From assembly GCA_015207155.1 (NCBI GenBank), contig JADEXK010000025.1, positions 1-64,000 on the forward strand: a stretch of DNA of 64,000 nt, in the 5' to 3' direction. Source of the DNA: Nostocales cyanobacterium LEGE 11386. GTDB taxonomy: Bacteria > Cyanobacteriota > Cyanobacteriia > Cyanobacteriales > Nostocaceae. Position numbers and translations under genes: made by a program. Numbering within the stretch: position 1 is the first letter of the stretch; every line of letters starts with the position of its first letter. Of the stretch, positions 56,449 to 64,000 are shown one piece after another. Under the pieces are notes generated by a model. The model saw only the letters and a list, made by a program, of their open reading frames with translations, was not told the DNA's origin and ran no database searches.

Positions 56449-57831
56449 CTACGCGTTAGCTGTACTAGTCTGGTTACTATCCCATCGGGAATCAAGTAAC
56501 CACATACCAGTGCTAACTTTGGGTGACATCAGGGGTAAGTCTAGCCCTTGCTGTAAACCCATAACCAATAAAGCTAGAGCATCTACAAGTTTAGGGTCAA
56601 AGCGGGTTGATTGTTGCTGTCTGCATTCATCTAAAGCTTGAGCAAATATTTCTTGGCGAGTTTTCTGGGATGATTTTAGGTGATTAACTCGCCACTGAAA
56701 GTCTGCGACTAGAGCCACGATTCTCGATTCTAGGGGAATTTCATCTCCCACTAAACTTGCTGGTTCTCCTGTACCATTCCACCACTCGGTTTGATGGGTA
56801 ATAATTTGGGCAACTGCCCGCAGTCGAGGCATGGTTCGTAATACTTGTGCCCCAGGTACTAGGGGACAAGTTAAAGGGGAACTGGGGGCTTGTTCCTGGT
56901 AGCGGGTGGATGTACCAGGAGTCAGGAGACTTTCTGCTTTTTGTAATGGATCTATACGATGTAATAAACCCGCCAGCCGTAATCTCTTAATCTGCCATGC
57001 GGGTAGTTCTAACAACTGTCCCATGGCCTCGGAAAGTGCTACTACTTCCGCCGCCGCCATTGGGTTATGGACATCTGCCATATCCATTAGCTGCGCCATT
57101 CGCAAAAATGCCTGGATTTCGTTAGAAACCAAGTTGCGATCTAGGGCTTGTTGGCGTAGTACTGTGGGGATAGATAAATTCTCCTGCCCAGTTTGGAGGT
57201 AATCTACTACACGGGAGACAACTGCATTTAAATGTTTTGGTGCGCCAAGACTAGACTGTATTGTGTCTTGATGAGCGGTGAGTTTTTTTGCTAGTTCCGG
57301 GTTGTATTGTTGAATGTGGGCGATCGCTAATTCTGCTGTTTCTTGCACTAATTCTGGCTCAAATGTCCACAAGCCATAGAATTTGCGCTCTAAGTCTGAA
57401 TCGGGTACTCCGCCTGCACCGTAATCAGCCTCTGATAACTCTTGACATAATACCATTGCTGTGTATTCTGGCGACAGGATAATCAAGTGCCACTCCTGCG
57501 CCACGGGGTCAGCTGAATCTAATGCTACTAAGTCTACATTGGGTAGTTGGCTGGTGGGATGTTCAGAAAAGCCTGTATCCTCTGCTGCCATGATGACGAT
57601 TTCGCGGCTACACTTAGCGATATCTGCGTATCGTTCTGCTTCTTGCAGATACCATTTACCTTGTTGGAAGGCTGTGATTACTAAAGGTGTACTATCTTCA
57701 GTTAAGATGTGATCTTCTAGAGCATGGCACAGAGAAACTAGGGTATTTTTGTAGTACACCCCGAATCGGATCGGTCTAGTGCTATGGCGGTGGGCTGTTT
57801 CCAGCTGTTGTAATATTGAACCTTCTAACAT
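56449..57831 (-). CDS. DICT sensory domain plus HD-like domain protein
   Basis: A 460-residue soluble protein. The N-terminal part (about 1-130) is a DICT sensory domain, seen in diguanylate cyclases and two-component proteins. The C-terminal part (about 230-430) resembles an HD/HD-GYP-like metal phosphohydrolase: LRLAGLLHRIDPL and IITHQTEWWNGTGEP match the HD-GYP layout, but the classic HD dyad reads LHRID. It may therefore be a degenerate sensor. The final residues are encoded by repeat-like DNA. ATG at 57831. Confidence 0.8.
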   Translation of the reverse strand: MLEGSILQQLETAHRHSTRPIRFGVYYKNTLVSLCHALEDHILTEDSTPLVITAFQQGKWYLQEAERYADIAKCSREIVIMAAEDTGFSEHPTSQLPNVDLVALDSADPVAQEWHLIILSPEYTAMVLCQELSEADYGAGGVPDSDLERKFYGLWTFEPELVQETAELAIAHIQQYNPELAKKLTAHQDTIQSSLGAPKHLNAVVSRVVDYLQTGQENLSIPTVLRQQALDRNLVSNEIQAFLRMAQLMDMADVHNPMAAAEVVALSEAMGQLLELPAWQIKRLRLAGLLHRIDPLQKAESLLTPGTSTRYQEQAPSSPLTCPLVPGAQVLRTMPRLRAVAQIITHQTEWWNGTGEPASLVGDEIPLESRIVALVADFQWRVNHLKSSQKTRQEIFAQALDECRQQQSTRFDPKLVDALALLVMGLQQGLDLPLMSPKVSTGMWLLDSRWDSNQTSTANA

Positions 57832-57965
57832 GGGCTTTAATTATTCATAATTAAAAATCTGCTCTTATGCCCCCAATTTGCTGGTGATTTTACTTTGTGT
57901 CTTGGTGTCTTTGTGTTTAATATAATTTTTTGTCACCACAAAGGCACAAAGACACGAAGAAGGAA

Positions 57966-59558
57966 TTATGATATGCCTGCCAATTGTTTTTCTTTCGTCT
58001 CCATTGGTGCAGAAAGTGCTGCTTCCAAATCGGCACAACCCAACTTTTCTTCTAAGATTTTCATGACTTCGCGTCCGAAGTCGTTGGGGTTTTGTTGCCA
58101 AGCTTGCAAGCAGACTTCTCCAAAGAATGAACCTAAAGGTTCGGGATTCCAAAGAAGTTTTTTGGCTGTCCACGGCATTAAGCTCATGGGATCATAACCT
58201 GGTTTGAGGATACCTTCTTTAAAGGCATATTCTTCTAAATGGGTATGGGGTTGCAGTCCAATGAAGAAAATAGCAGGTTCGACTTTATCAGCGCCAAAAA
58301 TCTTTTCTAGTTCGCGGTGGTAGGCGATGGTTTGGCGGATGGTTTCGGGACGTTCGTCAATGACGTTAAAAGAGTAGTTGACGGAAACTAAATCGTTAAA
58401 ACCAGCAGCTTTTAAGTCACGACAATTTTGCAAGACGGTTCGCAGGTTATAACCCATCCGCATTTTTCGCACGAGTTCTTGAGAACCACTGGTAATTCCA
58501 ATTTCAAAGTAGTTCATCCCAGTTTTTGCCATCAAGTCGCACAATTCGGGTGTCAGGTTGTCGGCTCTGATGTATGCTGCCCAGTGGATGTCTGTCATCC
58601 CAGAATCGACGATTTTCTGTAAAAGTTCTATAGCATCGTCAATAAATTTGCGTGCGGGGATGAATTGAGCATCGGTAAACCAGAAATTACGAATGCCGCG
58701 ATCGTATAATTGGCGCATTTCGGCTACTACTTCGTCTGCTGGGTTGATGCGTACTTGTTTACCTTCGACGACCGTGTAAACGCAATAACAACAGTTGTGG
58801 GGACAACCGCGCTTGGTTTGTACGCCGATGTAAAAATCTTGTTCTTGCAGGTAATAGTTAAATTCTGGCCAAATGCTTTGAATATAGTCGTAGTTACAGG
58901 CTGTTTTCTCCAGTGGGGTGGGTTGTTCGTGAATCATTCGCTGTCGTGGTTGAGTTTCCCCCACTATGTAGCAGCGTTCATCTTGAATTTCTCTACCACT
59001 TAAAAGTTTCTCTAGTAGGGTTTCCCCTTCACCGACAGAAATAATTGTCCCTTGAGGTAAGCTTTTACCCAACTGTTCGTAGAATACGCTGACTGCACCG
59101 CCACCCACAACTGCACAAGCGTCAGTATGATATTTTTGGGCGCGTTTCAAACCACGTTTGATTAATCCCTGGTTGCGCCATAACTCTACATAGTAAGCGA
59201 TGAAAATTCGTAAACCACCTAATGCCCCGCGTAACTTAATTAGGGGATTTTGGGCGTAGTAGAATTCAAAGGCGTTTTGCAATGGGTTACCACCACGTCC
59301 ACCCACAGGTGCATAAATTTGAATATCGCGCCACGAATACACTAGTAGAGTGGGCTGAAATTCATCAATACAGTTATCTAAGGCGGAGGCGTAATCTAAA
59401 GGTGGTACTGTTCCCAAATCAAAAATACGCTGTTCAATGTTGGGAAACAGCTTGTGGACATGATCACTAAGGTATACAACCCCAATGGGAAAGATGGGGT
59501 TACAAGGAAGGCGAACGTAGAGAATTCGATTTTCCATCATGGATGTTTTAACTTCCAT
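57966..59558 (-). CDS. Radical SAM protein, PSII high-light acclimation type
   Basis: A 530-residue cyanobacterial radical SAM protein. The N-terminal 230 residues resemble a B12-binding-like domain (LPCNPIFPIGVVYLSD). The core carries Cys252, Cys256 and Cys259 in KRGCPHNCCYC, followed by a TIM-barrel with GITSGSQELVRKMRMGYNLR and a conserved end (PWTAKKLLWNPEPLGSFFGEV). In cyanobacteria this family is annotated as a photosystem II high-light acclimation radical SAM protein; I rely on memory for that name. The start may be ATG at 59558 or the Met at residue 7 or 8. Confidence 0.82.
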   Translation of the reverse strand: MEVKTSMMENRILYVRLPCNPIFPIGVVYLSDHVHKLFPNIEQRIFDLGTVPPLDYASALDNCIDEFQPTLLVYSWRDIQIYAPVGGRGGNPLQNAFEFYYAQNPLIKLRGALGGLRIFIAYYVELWRNQGLIKRGLKRAQKYHTDACAVVGGGAVSVFYEQLGKSLPQGTIISVGEGETLLEKLLSGREIQDERCYIVGETQPRQRMIHEQPTPLEKTACNYDYIQSIWPEFNYYLQEQDFYIGVQTKRGCPHNCCYCVYTVVEGKQVRINPADEVVAEMRQLYDRGIRNFWFTDAQFIPARKFIDDAIELLQKIVDSGMTDIHWAAYIRADNLTPELCDLMAKTGMNYFEIGITSGSQELVRKMRMGYNLRTVLQNCRDLKAAGFNDLVSVNYSFNVIDERPETIRQTIAYHRELEKIFGADKVEPAIFFIGLQPHTHLEEYAFKEGILKPGYDPMSLMPWTAKKLLWNPEPLGSFFGEVCLQAWQQNPNDFGREVMKILEEKLGCADLEAALSAPMETKEKQLAGIS

Positions 59559-60135
59559 CTTGCTGTTTTCTGGGAAAAAGCGAGAGAGACATGCAGTTTT
59601 TAACTGTGTGTTTGTTTTTGGTTGGCTGTGTTTTTCACAATTATGCTTGACATTTAAGCTAATTGCTGAATCTGATTAGCCTGAGTTAGCGATCGCCAGA
59701 ATCGCTAAATTTGTGCTGCATCAAACAAAATAGATAGATTTTATGAGGAAGTTTGTCATATATCTTTACCATAACATTGAGTTTGGCTATTAAGCGATGA
59801 TTCCTGCCTATAAATCTGGGGATAGATGAAACCAATAAACCTAGTCCTAAAGTTGAGGAGAAATCAGGGAATAACTGCCATACCTAACTCATAGTTGCCT
59901 GATGAAAGGACGCATCATACTTTTGTGCTCAGGAGAAAACTAAAAACTTGCCAACGTAGTGTATATTTTTCACTAGGGCATACTTTTTATAGAATTTTCA
60001 TCACTTGAACATACATTTAGATAGAAATAACGTAGAAAATTGCAGTTGGTAGTCGGAGTTACAGCATCTGGGGATCAGTCAATGTTAGTTTGGCTGGTGT
60101 AATGTAAAATTGTGGCGTAAAGCTCCTCCGCAGTT
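59559..60135. other. Divergent intergenic region with NtcA-like site
   Basis: No gene. It separates the divergent radical SAM and DUF1830 genes, with a GTA-N8-TAC site at 60049-60062 near the DUF1830 start. Confidence 0.55.
60049..60091 (+). promoter_or_regulatory. Candidate NtcA-activated promoter of DUF1830 gene
   Basis: GTAGTCGGAGTTAC (60049-60062) fits GTA-N8-TAC. TAGTTT (60086-60091) fits TAN3T 23 bases downstream, the usual class II spacing. The start codon is 44 bases further. GTA-N8-TAC is short enough to occur by chance, so this is a candidate only. Confidence 0.4.
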
Positions 60136-60528
60136 ATGGCTCAAATATTAGATCCTCTACCACCTGAGCAATCAAGGAAGATCCTCTGCTGCTACGTTAA
60201 TGCCACGAGCAAAATCCAGGTGGCTCGCATCGCCAATATTCCCAACTGGTACTTTGAAAGAGTTGTTTTTCCTGGACAACGCCTCGTGTTTGAAGCCCCG
60301 CAAGCATCTCAAATGGAGATTCATACGGGGATGATGGCAAGTGCAATTTTATCGGATACAATTCCGTGCGATCGCCTGGCAATTAACGAGCCAAGCAGTA
60401 GTGAGTTTAATACAGACTCGATAGGCATCGATGCTATCAGTACAAAACCAATGGTGCAGTCAATTAATACAAAAATTGAAGATACAACAAAACCTTTAAC
60501 AATTGCTGGTCTAGCATCCATTGATTAA
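60136..60528 (+). CDS. DUF1830 family protein
   Basis: A 130-residue cyanobacterial protein. The conserved part is ILCCYVNATSKIQVARIANIPNWYFERVVFPGQRLVFEAP, a small beta-rich unit; the C-terminal 50 residues are variable. The function is unknown. ATG at 60136. An NtcA-like promoter lies upstream, and an intrinsic terminator lies 24 bases after the stop. Confidence 0.85.
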   Translation: MAQILDPLPPEQSRKILCCYVNATSKIQVARIANIPNWYFERVVFPGQRLVFEAPQASQMEIHTGMMASAILSDTIPCDRLAINEPSSSEFNTDSIGIDAISTKPMVQSINTKIEDTTKPLTIAGLASID

Positions 60529-60551
60529 AAAAAACAATTTTTTATAATTCT

Positions 60552-60579
60552 AGGGTTGCTAAATTCAGCAGCCCTTTTT
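60552..60579 (+). terminator. Intrinsic terminator after DUF1830 gene
   Basis: AGGGTTGCT (60552-60560) pairs with AGCAGCCCT (60567-60575) with one G-T pair around AAATTC, followed by five T residues. Confidence 0.8.
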
Positions 60580-60658
60580 GTTGAATATTAGTCATTGGTC
60601 GGTTAATTATTGCCCCCATCCCCTTAATCTCCACCCATTGGCATCTACAATCAATGTT

Positions 60659-61120
60659 ATGAATTTGCCTTCTTTTATTTGGTTGTGGAAAATAGCCGCT
60701 TGGTCTATGGGTTTGTCGCTACTGGCGTATTTGCTGTTAGCACTGACGGGTATTTGGATGTTTCAGGAGCGAACTTCGCAGCATTTTCTGCGCTTTCCAT
60801 GGTTTATGGGCGGACGTAGGCAGGTGCGATCGCTCCACTATACAATTGGCATCACTATGGTCAGTTTAGTGTTGCTGTTGCTGGCTATTGGTATTGTTGG
60901 CACTCTAGGACACTTTGGTTCCTTAGGACACTCACAACACTTGATTGCTGGGTTGATTGTAGTAGTGTTGGTTTTGCTATCTGCTTTTAGTGCAACCCAA
61001 ATTAGCACCAGACGGTTTTGGGCTAGACCTTTACATATTGGGGTGAATATGATTTTATTAGGGGGTTTTGCCTGGGTGTCTCTTACAGGTTGGAGTGTGG
61101 TGCAAAAGTATTTACCTTAA
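60659..61120 (+). CDS. DUF4079 membrane protein
   Basis: A 153-residue polytopic protein with four helices. The pattern FMGGRRQVRSLHYTIG and FWARPLHIGVNMILLGGFAWVSLTG matches DUF4079, a cyanobacterial family that looks like a b-type cytochrome without a known activity; histidines in the second and fourth helices could bind haem. ATG at 60659 is chosen; an upstream in-frame TTG at 60578 overlaps the preceding terminator and is unlikely. Confidence 0.85.
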   Translation: MNLPSFIWLWKIAAWSMGLSLLAYLLLALTGIWMFQERTSQHFLRFPWFMGGRRQVRSLHYTIGITMVSLVLLLLAIGIVGTLGHFGSLGHSQHLIAGLIVVVLVLLSAFSATQISTRRFWARPLHIGVNMILLGGFAWVSLTGWSVVQKYLP

Positions 61121-61189
61121 TCTGGGATGTTTATTTTTTCACTACAAACTTTTATTAAAATATATAAAGAAAAGTATTGTGATTAAGCC

Positions 61190-61756
61190 GTGACAGCAAA
61201 TTCAGCCAATACCTCAGCCTCTGTTTTTCGTTTGTCCCCGTTAATTCGGATAACGCTCTTAAGTCTATATGTGTCACTCACAGTACCATTACCTTTTTTG
61301 TCTCAAGTAACAGCTGCGCCCGTACCATCAGTTTTGTTATGGGTGGGAATTAGTATCGGCTTTGTTGCTGTGTCTGCGATATTGACTGAACGAGTAATTG
61401 TAGATGAGCAAGGAATTCAGGTAACGTACCCCGCATGGGTTCCTGGCTTCTTTCGTAAAGGTTGGTTTTTATCTTGGTTGGATGTAAAAGAGTTAAAGCC
61501 TCGCTCCACTGGTCAAGGCGGACTAGTTTATTATTTCCTTAGTCAGGATGGAAAGGCTTATTTATTACCAATGCGTGTAGCCGGATTTACCCGCTTGGTG
61601 AAAATCGTCGAAACCAAAACGAGCATCGATACCACAGATGTTCGCCCCTTGGCGCAGCCGTGGATGTATATGATTTTGTTGGGATTCACCTTGCTACTGC
61701 TGTTAGTAGATGGCTGGACTATCACTACAGCTTTAGCTCTTGGCAAATTAACTTAG
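61190..61756 (+). CDS. Bacterial PH-like membrane protein, unknown
   Basis: A 188-residue protein with two N-terminal membrane segments (about residues 20-42 and 47-65), a soluble beta-rich part (ERVIVDEQGIQVTYPAW ... FLSWLDVKELKPRS), and a C-terminal helix (158-175). The layout suits a bacterial pleckstrin-homology-like domain. The start is GTG at 61190. It lies 70 bases after the DUF4079 gene and 60 before an ABC ATPase gene, so these may form one transcript. The function is unknown. Confidence 0.7.
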   Translation: MTANSANTSASVFRLSPLIRITLLSLYVSLTVPLPFLSQVTAAPVPSVLLWVGISIGFVAVSAILTERVIVDEQGIQVTYPAWVPGFFRKGWFLSWLDVKELKPRSTGQGGLVYYFLSQDGKAYLLPMRVAGFTRLVKIVETKTSIDTTDVRPLAQPWMYMILLGFTLLLLLVDGWTITTALALGKLT

Positions 61757-61815
61757 ATAGGCAATAGGGAGTGGTGATTTTTCCCCACTCCCCACTTCCC
61801 ACTCGCATATAAAGG

Positions 61816-62616
61816 TTGAACTTGAATAATGTCACCACAACAGCCCAACTAAGGCTAGAACACGTTAATTTGTTTGCCAAGCTGAAAACCCAGCTTCAGG
61901 GATATCCCATATTACAGGATATTTCCTTTGAGGTTTTCCCAGGCGATGGCTCCGCCAACACCTGCGGTGAACGCATTGCGATTGTCGGCCCATCCGGTGC
62001 TGGGAAAACTTCACTACTACGGCTAATTAACCGCCTGAGTACACCCACAAGTGGCAAAATTTATTTGGAAAATCAGGAGTATCACCAAATTCCTACCACA
62101 CAGTTACGCCAAAACGTAACACTGGTATTACAAGAGTCAAAGCTGTTGGGGATGACAGTTCAGCAAGCTTTGGCTTATCCTTTAGTTTTGCGTGGGTTAC
62201 CCAAACAAACAGTTCAGCAAAGAATCGAACACTGGATAGAACAATTGCACATCCCCAGTGAATGGTTGGGAAAAACTGAATTACAACTTTCTGCTGGACA
62301 GCGACAGTTAGTGGCGATCGCTCGTGCCCTAGTTATCCAGCCAAAGGTTCTACTATTAGATGAGCCAACATCTGCCTTGGATACTGGTAAAGCTTCTCAC
62401 CTGATGCAAATTCTCAACCAGCTAACTCAAACTCATCAAACTACAATTTTGATGGTCAATAACCAGATAGACTTAGCCCAGATGTTTTGCACTCGATTAT
62501 TACAGTTACAGCAAGGTCATTTGTTGGCAGACCAAACAGCCTCTGAGATAAATTGGGTTAACTTACAAGAAAGCTTGATCGAAGCCGAAACGCAAGCAGC
62601 CGAAGAATGGATTTAG
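61816..62616 (+). CDS. ABC transporter ATP-binding protein, partner not adjacent
   Basis: A 266-residue ATPase. Walker A GPSGAGKT is at residues 58-65, then the Q-loop (VLQES), the signature LSAGQRQLVAIARAL, and Walker B LLLDEPTSALD; all motifs are intact. It resembles FetA/YbbL-type or phosphate-type importer ATPases. No membrane permease or binding protein gene lies within the window. No ATG is available near the start; TTG at 61822 is preferred, six bases after AAAGG, with TTG 61816 also possible. A short insertion (GDGSANTCGE) precedes Walker A. Confidence 0.9.
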   Translation: MNLNNVTTTAQLRLEHVNLFAKLKTQLQGYPILQDISFEVFPGDGSANTCGERIAIVGPSGAGKTSLLRLINRLSTPTSGKIYLENQEYHQIPTTQLRQNVTLVLQESKLLGMTVQQALAYPLVLRGLPKQTVQQRIEHWIEQLHIPSEWLGKTELQLSAGQRQLVAIARALVIQPKVLLLDEPTSALDTGKASHLMQILNQLTQTHQTTILMVNNQIDLAQMFCTRLLQLQQGHLLADQTASEINWVNLQESLIEAETQAAEEWI

Positions 62617-62669
62617 TTGCTTGCTTGTCTCCAAATTACTTTTGGAATTTTGAATTAATGTTATCTCCC

Positions 62670-63440
62670 TTATGACCTTTGAGTACTCAGTGTAGAACGT
62701 GGATTGCTGAATCTTTCTTTAGTTAACTTGGTTTGTGACTGCGGCACATTGGCATTCAAAATTTCCATGTTAAATCGGTATCCCACATTACGGATAGTTT
62801 GAATCAAACTAGGTTGACGGGGATCAAGTTCAACTTTTTTTCGCAGCGACAAAACATGAGTATCAATGGTGCGTGGGTTGTCGATAGCGTCAGGCCAAGC
62901 ACGACGCAGTAATTCCGACCTACTCAGAGGCACTCCTCCAGCTTGCGCTAAAACGTACAACAAACTAAACTCCTGGGGCGTTAAATCAATAAACTCCCCT
63001 TGGAATCGGACTCGGCGCTGTACTAAATCAATTTGTAAGCTGCCATAATCCAAATAAGCTGGTGCAGTGGGTGTGCGCTTGCGGCGAATCAATGCCTCTA
63101 CCCTGGCGAGAAACTCTTGCATTCCAAAAGGTTTGCTTAGGTAGTCATCAGCTCCCGCCTTCAAACCTGCAACGATATCAGCTTCATTACTACGGGCAGA
63201 TAGCATTAAGATTAAAGGCTGTTGCTGACGATGCAACCAACGGCAAAACTCAATGCCATCACCGTCAGGTAAATCGGCATCAAGAATTACCAGTGTTGGT
63301 TGATGACTTAAGAACACTTCCCTTGCTTGATAAATGCTGGCGGCTTGATGCACACGGTATTCCAACTGTTGCAAGTGCCATCCCAGCAACGACCTCAGAT
63401 GGGGATTCCCCTCAACGATTTCAATACAAACCGAACCCAC
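62670..63440 (-). CDS. nrrA: OmpR-family nitrogen-responsive regulator NrrA
   Basis: A 256-residue response regulator. The receiver domain (about 1-118) has the phospho-acceptor Asp54 in LVILDADLPDGDG, Ser in LMLSAR and Lys in DYLSKPF. The winged-helix DNA-binding domain (about 128-228) ends NVGYRFNM. At the acidic pocket the usual Glu-Asp pair reads Glu10-Gly11. A non-conserved tail (about 229-256) follows. Gene order and an NtcA promoter point to NrrA, which in Anabaena PCC 7120 responds to nitrogen step-down and acts on heterocyst and glycogen genes. The start is GTG at 63440 with AAGGGG ten bases upstream. Confidence 0.82.
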   Translation of the reverse strand: MGSVCIEIVEGNPHLRSLLGWHLQQLEYRVHQAASIYQAREVFLSHQPTLVILDADLPDGDGIEFCRWLHRQQQPLILMLSARSNEADIVAGLKAGADDYLSKPFGMQEFLARVEALIRRKRTPTAPAYLDYGSLQIDLVQRRVRFQGEFIDLTPQEFSLLYVLAQAGGVPLSRSELLRRAWPDAIDNPRTIDTHVLSLRKKVELDPRQPSLIQTIRNVGYRFNMEILNANVPQSQTKLTKERFSNPRSTLSTQRS

Positions 63441-64000
63441 GGCGGCAAGACCCCTTAGCGTCGATGACTTTCAAAGTAACAAGCCCATGCTCAAGGTTTT
63501 GTAGCCTTTGTTACCCCAGTTGCTATTAGCTTTACATTTCCTCATACCAAGAGTGGCATGATCTTGAACTGATGCCTTGCCAAAAGCTGAGTTAGTAATA
63601 TTCTTTAATTTTTTCTTAAATTTTTGTTAGACTTATCAAAAGTTCCTTTGGTAGAATATCCTCCCTTAGAGGGGTTTAAGTTACCAATGAACTATCACTA
63701 AACAGGGCAAGCATTACCTAAGCTATATTTTGGCTTTATGCTGCTAGCAGATGATATTTTGCCTAGACTTACGCCTGCATCCGCCAATAAATTCGGGCTG
63801 TTGACGGAAATAATCATAAAAATAGCTTACCAAACCATCATATTCCAAATTTTATGGAATAGGATCAGATCACGTTGTAGCTGCTGGAGGATCTTGCCCA
63901 CGATAGATATTTTCGCCTGGAGTTGATCAAAAGAAAGTGGAAGTAATACTTCACATTTGAGCGTGAATCATTTACAATTCTCATTCCAAGAGATTAATAA
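63441..64000. other. nrrA upstream region
   Basis: No gene in the last 560 bases. It holds the NtcA promoter of nrrA at 63473-63514. The rest is AT-rich, and short frames here lack protein-like pattern. Confidence 0.6.
63473..63514 (-). promoter_or_regulatory. NtcA-activated promoter of nrrA
   Basis: On the minus strand GTAACAAAGGCTAC (63514 to 63501) exactly matches GTA-N8-TAC, and TACTTT (63478-63473) matches the TAN3T -10 box after 22 bases. The predicted transcript would begin near 63466, giving a leader of about 26 bases before the GTG start. NtcA dependence of nrrA is known in Anabaena. Confidence 0.85.

Noticed and set aside
63738..63926. 62-codon frame near the window end
   Set aside because: No family pattern, antisense to the nrrA upstream region, no ribosome site.

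Overview
This window comes from the chromosome of a filamentous, heterocyst-forming cyanobacterium of the Nostoc/Anabaena group. Direct evidence: many HIP1 octamers (GCGATCGC), tandem heptamer repeats of the STRR type, several families found almost only in cyanobacteria (DUF1815, DUF1830, DUF1997, DUF2839, DUF4079), a ferredoxin-dependent glutamate synthase, an RNase E carrying the cyanobacterial PNPase-binding nonapeptide, and a terminal OmpR-type regulator with a textbook NtcA promoter. The gene order from glutamate synthase through rpsL-rpsG-fusA-tufA-rpsJ and rne-rnhB to this regulator agrees with what I recall of the Anabaena sp. PCC 7120 region around glsF, rne and nrrA, so a strain close to PCC 7120 is likely. 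I could not run an alignment.

Layout. 0-13 kb: FHA protein, CtaA-like copper ATPase (with repeat DNA inside its reading frame), a TM2 protein with a tiny membrane partner, a CPBP protease, family-4 uracil-DNA glycosylase, lysS, a Spy-like periplasmic protein, an M48 protease and a degenerate DinG-type helicase. 13.2-14.8 kb: 1.5 kb with no convincing gene, ahead of a DUF1815 gene. 15-20 kb: CHAT/TPR protein, thioesterase, dxr. 20.7-27 kb: three multi-pass GT-C-like membrane proteins and a polysaccharide deacetylase, probably envelope glycan functions. 27.4-32 kb: ferredoxin-dependent glutamate synthase. 32.8-36 kb: phosphodiester glycosidase, cupin and A-type Fe-S carrier. 36.2-41.9 kb: the str-type ribosomal/elongation factor cluster with a consensus promoter, an unusually wide rpsL-rpsG gap and a clear terminator after rpsJ. 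42-50 kb: Lon-N-domain protein, pheA, DUF1997, rne-rnhB and a large radical SAM protein. 50.7-63.4 kb: STAS protein, a small gene preceded by a perfect CRP-type palindrome, dapL, clpS, a second CPBP protease, a PIN toxin-antitoxin pair, a pentapeptide protein, a DICT/HD protein, a second radical SAM protein, DUF1830, DUF4079, an orphan ABC ATPase and nrrA.

How the genes fit together. Most of the window is housekeeping: translation (lysS, rpsL, rpsG, fusA, tufA, rpsJ), RNA decay (rne-rnhB), amino-acid synthesis (glutamate, phenylalanine, diaminopimelate) and isoprenoids (dxr). Nitrogen links recur: glutamate synthase assimilates ammonium, and nrrA is under an NtcA-type promoter. There is no CRISPR array, prophage, transposase, tRNA or rRNA gene that I can support. 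I see no clearly new multigene system. The most unusual observations are repeat DNA expanded in frame inside conserved genes, the 1.5-kb gene-poor interval, a helicase homologue without Walker A, and candidate NtcA and CRP sites.
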